From: Rugosimonospora sp036494675
GTDB taxonomy: Bacteria; Actinomycetota; Actinomycetes; Mycobacteriales; Micromonosporaceae
Direction of reading: 5' to 3'
DNA length: 64,000 bases
Assembly (NCBI GenBank): GCA_036494675.1
Contig: DASXOA010000435.1
Location: 1-64,000 of the forward strand
Shown piece after piece: positions 59,393 through 64,000 of the stretch. Within the stretch, counting starts at the first letter, position 1, and each line of letters opens with the position of its first letter. The position numbers and the translations under genes are program-made. The notes under the pieces are model-generated. The model did not search any database, was not told where the DNA came from, and worked only from the letters and a program-made list of their open reading frames with translations.

Positions 59393-61352
59393 CGGCATGG
59401 TCATGACCGCCGGCATGCTCGTGACCGGCCGCGTGCTCGTGACCGCCGGGGTGGCAGTGGGCGGCGGCCGGCGCCGGCACGTCCAGGGTCGGGTTCCGGT
59501 CGAAGAAGCCGACCGGTTTGAGGCTGAAGCCGCAGCGCTCCACCGGCATCACCGGCCAGTCCTCGGGGCGGGGAAAGTGTGTCGGCCCGAACGTGTGCCA
59601 CAGCACGATGTCCGCGCCGTCGAGGTTCCGGTCCGCGCGCACGTACTCCGGCAGCCCCGCGCCGCCCGGGTGCTGGTTCACGAAGTCCCCGGCCGGGTAC
59701 CGCTGCGCCGGGTCGTACGCGGTCACCCACAGGTGCCTCGTGGCGAACCGGGCCCGGTCGTACACGGTCGACGACTCGTCGGCCAGCAGGGTCGGTGCCG
59801 GCTGCGGATGCAGTACGAAGGCCACCGGCTGACCCAGGCGGTTGCGCGAGCCCGGGTTCGTGATGCGCCACACCCGGCCCCGGTCGGGCGCCGCCAGCCG
59901 GGCCGCCTCCGATTCCCGGCGCAGCCGGGTGACGTCGCGGACGAGCGCGTTGCCGTACGGGTTGTCCGGCCCCACCGGCGCACCGCGCACGTCGACCTCG
60001 TCGACGGCATTGGTGAGCCCGTCCACCATCATGTCCAGCCGCGCGCTGAACAGGTGCTGGTGCGCCGGCCCGCCCAGCCCGGGGGCGACCTCGGGAGCGT
60101 ACGGGTATTCGCCACCCGGATGGCTCGACGTCCAGATGACCCCGGTCAGCTTGACCTCGAGCTCGATCGTCCCGTCCAGGTACAGGTACCAGTAGAAGCC
60201 GTAGTCGTAGTTGCCGACCGTGGCGAAGAACGAGATGACCAGCCGGCGCGCCCGGCGCGTCTGCGCCGATCCGCTGAAGATGTCGGTGTGCTTCCACAGC
60301 ACGCCGAAGTCCTCCTCATGGACGCAGATGGCATTGCGGATGATCCGGGGCTCACCGTGGTCGTCGGCCACCGTCGCGTCCAGGTAGGTGATGTCGCCGA
60401 GGCAGTCACAGCCCAGCTCCAGCGAGTTCGCGAACTTGCCCACCAGGTACTCGCCGGTGTCGAAGTAGTTCTGGAAGAACCGGGCCGGCGTGGGGTCGCC
60501 GTACGGGACGACCATCTCGGCGACCGAGGCGCGGTAGAGCACCGGCCGGCGGCGGCCGGCATCGTCGTAGCTGACCTGGTGCAGTGACAGCCCTTCCCGG
60601 GCGTCGAAGCCGATGCGCAGCGACCAGTTCTGCCACTCCAGGAGGTGGCCGTCGAGCGTGAAGCTCGGCCCCTCCGGCTGGGTGATCTCGATGGGGCGCA
60701 ACGTGGTACGGGGTGGTCCGCTCACCGACGGGTCGTCGTAGTCGCCGGAGGACGCCGGTACCGGCAGATCCTGCGCGTCGACCACGTCGAGTACCCGCCG
60801 CTCCAGCAGGTCGACGTAGGCCACCACGCCGTCCACCGGGTGTGCCCAGGCGAGGTCCTTCTCGTGTTCCTGCACGAAGGCCAGTACCCGCACCAGCCGC
60901 CGGCCCTCCTCGCCGGGCAGCCCGTACGAGCCGGGGGTCAGCGGGCAGGCGCGCACCTTCGTCAGGTCGGTCAGGCCGCGCCGTCGCATGGCTTCGCACC
61001 ACCGTGGGTCGGCGCGGACCACCTCGTCCGCCGTGACGAAGTCCTGGTCCAGGATCGGCACCTGCCCGTCGCGGACCGCGTCCAGCCGGCGCCGCGACGA
61101 CACCTCGCCCCGGTCGAGACTGACCACGACGTCGTCGAGGTCCCCGGTGACCACGTCGATCAGGAACGCGCGCAGGCTGCGCGGCACCGCGTCGCCGGAC
61201 CGGAACCCGAGGACCTCCCGCTTGTGGGGTTCGTCGAGGCCGGCATAGGCGAACCGGGTGCCGTCGCCGAGCAGGCCCGCGCCGCGCAGGATCTCGCGGG
61301 CCGACCGGTACTCCTCGGCGGTGACCGGGTCCAGGGGGTGGGTGGCGGTCAT
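59376..61352 (-). CDS. Copper-containing primary-amine oxidase
   Basis: The 658-residue protein keeps every active-site residue of Arthrobacter phenylethylamine oxidase at identical numbers: catalytic base Asp298 (YFDTGEYLVG), topaquinone-precursor Tyr382 (TVGNYDYG), copper ligands His431 and His433 (AHQHLFS), and a third histidine in GPTHFPRPEDWPVMP. It oxidises a primary amine to an aldehyde, ammonia and hydrogen peroxide. The C-terminus adds a tail of about 30 residues with roughly eight histidines (HCHPGGHEH, GHEHAGGHDH), not part of the usual fold and likely copper-binding. No signal peptide. It overlaps the upstream kinase gene by 4 bp. Confidence 0.93.
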   Translation of the reverse strand: MTATHPLDPVTAEEYRSAREILRGAGLLGDGTRFAYAGLDEPHKREVLGFRSGDAVPRSLRAFLIDVVTGDLDDVVVSLDRGEVSSRRRLDAVRDGQVPILDQDFVTADEVVRADPRWCEAMRRRGLTDLTKVRACPLTPGSYGLPGEEGRRLVRVLAFVQEHEKDLAWAHPVDGVVAYVDLLERRVLDVVDAQDLPVPASSGDYDDPSVSGPPRTTLRPIEITQPEGPSFTLDGHLLEWQNWSLRIGFDAREGLSLHQVSYDDAGRRRPVLYRASVAEMVVPYGDPTPARFFQNYFDTGEYLVGKFANSLELGCDCLGDITYLDATVADDHGEPRIIRNAICVHEEDFGVLWKHTDIFSGSAQTRRARRLVISFFATVGNYDYGFYWYLYLDGTIELEVKLTGVIWTSSHPGGEYPYAPEVAPGLGGPAHQHLFSARLDMMVDGLTNAVDEVDVRGAPVGPDNPYGNALVRDVTRLRRESEAARLAAPDRGRVWRITNPGSRNRLGQPVAFVLHPQPAPTLLADESSTVYDRARFATRHLWVTAYDPAQRYPAGDFVNQHPGGAGLPEYVRADRNLDGADIVLWHTFGPTHFPRPEDWPVMPVERCGFSLKPVGFFDRNPTLDVPAPAAAHCHPGGHEHAAGHEHAGGHDHAGHGGS

Positions 61353-62302
61353 CGGGCTCCTCCGGTTCCGGCCGGCGTGGCGACCTCGGTACCGTCCTGA
61401 ACCAGGCGGCTGGCCAGTGCCAGCGCGCCGAGGACGGGTGGGCGGTCCAGGAAGTGCAGGACGCTCGACGGCTGGTGCAGGCGCACCGCGTCGAGGAATG
61501 CCTGGCGCAGGCGGGGCTGCACCAGGATCACGGTGCCGGCGGCCACGATCCGGCCGGCGTCGGCGCCCCGGCCGGCCAGCCGGTCGACGAGCAGGGCGAG
61601 CTGCTGCCCGGCCCGCGTGACGACCCGGTCGGCGAGCGCGGAACCCTCGTCCGCGGCGAGGAATACCTGCTCGGCGTGGCTGCCCAGCCAGGCGGCCGAG
61701 CCGGCCGTGGACACCGCCAGGGCCAGCTCGGGTCCCTCGTTGACTCCGAAGGCGGCCATCAACCGCCGGCCGAGTGGGTCCAGGGACGCGCCGAGGTCCA
61801 GCTCGCCGAGCACGGCCCGGGTCGCCTCCCGGATCAGCCCGGCCGAGCTGCCCTCGTCGCCGAGCACCCAGCCCCAGCCGCCGGCGGTGAGCAGTTCGCC
61901 GCGCCCGTCGCGGGCCACCGCGATCGCCCCGGTACCGGCGATGACCCCGATGCCGCCGGGCAGCCCGGCCGCCGCGGTCAGCAGTTCGGCGTCGTTGACC
62001 ACCCGGACCCCTCCGGTGAAGTACCTGCGCAGTTCGGTGGCGAAGCTCTCGCACTGCGCGGTCGTGTCGCAGCCGTGCGCGCCGACGGCCATCGGCCACG
62101 CCAGTGCCTCGGCTCCCAGCCACTCCTCGACCAGCCGGTGCACGCCCCGCGCGTTGTCCGGATAGGAGTGGGTACGCCATGAGGTCGTGTCGACGAACCG
62201 TTCGCTCCGCGGTTCCTTACCGGCGCCGACCGCGAGGTGGGTCTTGGTGCCACCGATGTCGATGCCGAGAGTACGGGGCTGGTCCGGCTGAACGACCGTC
62301 AT
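61349..62302 (-). CDS. BadF/BadG-type N-acetylglucosamine kinase-like ATPase
   Basis: The 317-residue protein has the ASKHA phosphate-1 motif LGIDIGGTKTHLAV, a VVNDAELL connect motif with the catalytic aspartate, adenosine motif GGWGWVLGDEGSSAG and VIAGTGAIAVA. It is of the N-acetylglucosamine kinase/BadF group that phosphorylates amino sugars or activates other enzymes. Co-transcription with a copper amine oxidase is unexpected. It is divergent from the ROK regulator at 62554. Confidence 0.85.
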   Translation of the reverse strand: MTVVQPDQPRTLGIDIGGTKTHLAVGAGKEPRSERFVDTTSWRTHSYPDNARGVHRLVEEWLGAEALAWPMAVGAHGCDTTAQCESFATELRRYFTGGVRVVNDAELLTAAAGLPGGIGVIAGTGAIAVARDGRGELLTAGGWGWVLGDEGSSAGLIREATRAVLGELDLGASLDPLGRRLMAAFGVNEGPELALAVSTAGSAAWLGSHAEQVFLAADEGSALADRVVTRAGQQLALLVDRLAGRGADAGRIVAAGTVILVQPRLRQAFLDAVRLHQPSSVLHFLDRPPVLGALALASRLVQDGTEVATPAGTGGAR

Positions 62303-62456
62303 TGTTATATCACCGAACTTCTACTCCGAGGGATGGTGCACGTCTGCGGCCCGTGAGGACCTGACCGATCCGGGCCTGCACAGCGCATCCTGGACAGCGC
62401 GGCCGGGCCCGCCGGGGTACGGAGGGGTGGCCGGTTCGATTCGGCCCAACGTTTGG

Positions 62457-62472
62457 AAGGTTAACGAACTCT
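62457..62472. promoter_or_regulatory. 16-bp operator-like sequence between ROK and kinase genes
   Basis: AAGGTTAACGAACTCT is the exact reverse complement of 41839-41854 upstream of the aldehyde dehydrogenase. It lies about 30 bp before a rightward -10 hexamer (TACTAT/TATGCT, 62499-62507) for the ROK gene, so it can act on both divergent promoters. The rest of 62303-62553 has no gene. Confidence 0.65.
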
Positions 62473-62553
62473 GGCTGCCGGGGCAATGCCGAGCCGCTTA
62501 CTATGCTGGTGTCGGCGGCGGACGGATCCGCCTCCCCACCGGTAAGGAGGATC

Positions 62554-63705
62554 ATGAGGACACCCGCGCCGCGGACCGACTACGACCTGGCGACCAGTTC
62601 CCGGGCCGTCCTGCGCGCACTGGCCGCCAACGGGCCGGCCACCCGGCCGCAGCTGGGCGACGCGCTCTCGCTGTCCAAGCCGACCATGTCCACCGCGATC
62701 GCCGAGCTGGCCGACTACGGGCTCGTCACCAGCCAGGGCTCGACCCGGGGTGCGACCGGCCGCAGCGCGGTGCTGTACTCGGTGGCCCCGGCGGCCGGCC
62801 ACGTCCTGGGCATCGAGGCCGGTTCGACCCGGGTACGGATCAGCGCGCACGCCATGGACGGCCGGCAGATCGCCACGACCGAGGAGCGGCTGTCCAGCCG
62901 GGCCCGCCGGGTGACCCCCACCGTGGTCTCCGCGGTGCAGCGGATCAGCGAGCGGATCCAGGACGCGATCGGTGACGGCAACGGGCCGCTCCGCGATGTG
63001 GTCATCGCCGCGCCCACGCTGCCCTCGACCGGCCGGGACGCGGCGCTGCGCGCGGACGGCGTCGAGCAGCTCGACGAGGTCCTGCCGCTGCCGCCCGACG
63101 TGCCGGTGACCATCGAGAACAACGTGAACTGCGCCGCGGTCGCCGAGCACCGGGTGGGCGCCGCCCGGGGCCACGACAACTTCGTCTACCTCCAGGTCGG
63201 CGTGAAGATCGGCCTCGGGGTGGTGGTCAACGGCGCGCTGCTGCGCGGCTTCCACGGCGCGGCCGGCGAGGTCGCCATGCTGCCCTTCCCGTGGTCGCGC
63301 ACCGAGACTCCACGCCGGGCGGAGCTGGAGGACTACCTCGGCTCGGCCGCCCTGATGGCCCGCTGCCAGCGCGCCTGGGAGGACAGCCACGGCCCAGCAC
63401 CCCGCGACGCCGAACGGCTGTTCGCCGCCGCGGCCAGCGGCAACGAGGCAGCCCGGCGGATCGTGGACGCGCACGGCCGGGACATCGGGCGGCTGGTCGC
63501 CGGGGTGATGGGCGTGGTGGATCCGGGCCTGGTCGTGCTCGGCGGCGGCGTCGGCCAGAACCAGCTGCTGCTGCCGGAGGTGCGGCGCACCATCGACGAA
63601 CTGGCCTGGAGCACCGAGGTCACGGTCGGCGCACTGGGCGACTACGCGACGGTACAGGGAGCCGTGCACATGGCGATCGGTCGCGCGCTGAGCCGGATGG
63701 TGTGA
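62554..63705 (+). CDS. ROK-family transcriptional regulator
   Basis: The 383-residue protein has an N-terminal winged helix (SRAVLRALAANGPATRPQLG, ALSLSKPTMSTAIAELADYG) and a C-terminal ROK sugar-kinase-like domain (HVLGIEAGSTRVRISAHAMD, IENNVNCAAVAEHRVGAARG). The metal-binding cysteines normal for ROK kinases (CxCGxxGC) are missing and the GAAGEV region is followed by an unrelated loop, so it is a regulator, not a kinase. ATG 62554 follows AAGGAGG. By position it controls the divergent kinase-amine oxidase operon and, through the shared 16-mer, perhaps the distant aldehyde dehydrogenase. Confidence 0.9.
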   Translation: MRTPAPRTDYDLATSSRAVLRALAANGPATRPQLGDALSLSKPTMSTAIAELADYGLVTSQGSTRGATGRSAVLYSVAPAAGHVLGIEAGSTRVRISAHAMDGRQIATTEERLSSRARRVTPTVVSAVQRISERIQDAIGDGNGPLRDVVIAAPTLPSTGRDAALRADGVEQLDEVLPLPPDVPVTIENNVNCAAVAEHRVGAARGHDNFVYLQVGVKIGLGVVVNGALLRGFHGAAGEVAMLPFPWSRTETPRRAELEDYLGSAALMARCQRAWEDSHGPAPRDAERLFAAAASGNEAARRIVDAHGRDIGRLVAGVMGVVDPGLVVLGGGVGQNQLLLPEVRRTIDELAWSTEVTVGALGDYATVQGAVHMAIGRALSRMV

Positions 63706-63766
63706 CGATCCGAATGTCCACAGTCCAGTAACGAAACGGGCATCGTTGCGCGCCCCCGGCCGCTGC

Positions 63767-63772
63767 TACCGT
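63767..63772 (+). promoter_or_regulatory. -10 hexamer of the rightmost gene
   Basis: TACCGT with a weak CGTTGC hexamer 17 bp upstream lies 50 bp before the ATG at 63822. Confidence 0.35.
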
Positions 63773-63821
63773 TGCTCGAAAGTCACACAGATCGATCATC
63801 TGTCCCCGGGCTGGGAGCACC

Positions 63822-64000
63822 ATGACCGTGCGTGGATCGTCAGCACCGGAGGTCGCCGCCGAGCGGTCGGGGCTGCGCATCGAGGCCGAGAATCTCGTCC
63901 AGATCGTGCGCGGCGGCCACCGTACCCTGCGGGACGTCTCGCTGGAGGTCGAGCCCGGCGAGTTGGTCGCCATCATCGGAGCGAGTGGGGTCGGCAAGAC
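63822..64000 (+). CDS. ABC transporter ATP-binding protein (N-terminal part, cut by window end)
   Basis: Only 59 residues are visible. They read IEAENLVQIVRGGHRTLRDV followed by SLEVEPGELVAIIGASGVGKT, which is the first strand and Walker A of an ABC ATPase. The RGGHRTLRDVSLEV wording resembles ATPase domains of actinomycete FHA-linked ABC-2 exporters. ATG 63822 is preceded by GGGAG. The gene continues beyond the right edge. Confidence 0.8.
   Translation, partial: MTVRGSSAPEVAAERSGLRIEAENLVQIVRGGHRTLRDVSLEVEPGELVAIIGASGVGK

Noticed and set aside
62554..63705. ROK protein as a sugar kinase
   Set aside because: It has an N-terminal winged helix and lacks the ROK-kinase zinc cysteines, so the regulator assignment is stronger.
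1..64000. tRNA, rRNA, CRISPR, insertion sequence or prophage elements
   Set aside because: No cloverleaf-like sequence with CCA-end context, spaced repeat array, transposase, integrase or phage structural gene was recognised on either strand.

Overview
The window is about 72-75% GC, dense with GTG starts and 4-bp ATGA/GTGA gene overlaps, and has no rRNA, tRNA, insertion sequence, CRISPR array or phage gene. The family mix (LtrA, kelch/carboxypeptidase-regulatory secreted protein, L,D-transpeptidase lipoprotein, extra ClpP pair, many GntR/LacI/ROK/MarR/TetR regulators) and the likely leaderless start point to a soil actinomycete, probably of the Micromonosporaceae or a related family. The exact genus cannot be read from the sequence. 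The first gene enters from the left edge and the last runs off the right edge.

Layout. 1-5.3 kb: end of a secreted kelch protein, two divergent TrmB/LuxR-type regulators and a TetR gene divergent from a methyltransferase. 6.3-10.3 kb: a membrane-anchored glutamate-synthase-like FMN protein translationally coupled to a PoxB-type enzyme, then an acetyltransferase. 10.4-18.9 kb: MFS exporter, secreted sialidase, DUF998 membrane protein, L,D-transpeptidase, MarR plus ABC exporter, LtrA. 18.9-38.5 kb: a large catabolic island. Its first part is a divergent GntR-controlled unit: E1 alpha-beta fusion, E2 and an alpha/beta hydrolase leftward; VOC protein, GntR and a two-subunit molybdenum hydroxylase rightward. 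Its second part is a leftward transport/oxidation operon: substrate-binding lipoprotein, LivH, LivM-LivG fusion, LivF, beta-hydroxyacid dehydrogenase, M24-family protein and aldehyde dehydrogenase. Opposite the second part lie an NMT1-like protein and a LacI regulator. 38.8-41.6 kb: a lipoprotein, a clpP pair and a convergent XRE regulator of ClgR/PopR type. 42-43.5 kb: a lone aldehyde dehydrogenase. 43.6-59.3 kb: a sugar-derivative island: two GntR/UTRA paralogues, two Gfo/Idh/MocA dehydrogenases, two TIM-barrel isomerases, a SIS protein, an epimerase, ThuA, a peptide/nickel-type ABC transporter and a zinc alcohol dehydrogenase. 59.4-63.7 kb: copper amine oxidase and BadF/NAGK-type kinase, divergent from a ROK regulator. 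63.8 kb: start of an ABC transporter ATPase.

How the parts may work together. The strongest long-range link is an identical 16-bp sequence upstream of the aldehyde dehydrogenase at 42 kb and in the ROK/kinase/amine-oxidase intergenic region at 62 kb. It suggests one regulon in which the amine oxidase makes an aldehyde and the dehydrogenase oxidises it. Inverted copies of one operator explain co-control of the two arms of the GntR unit, and a CG-centred palindrome upstream of the Liv-type operon fits the nearby LacI protein. Three separate gene fusions (E1 alpha-beta, LivM-LivG, DppC-DppD) are each joined by linkers encoded by short tandem repeats, and similar repeats sit at several convergent gene ends.
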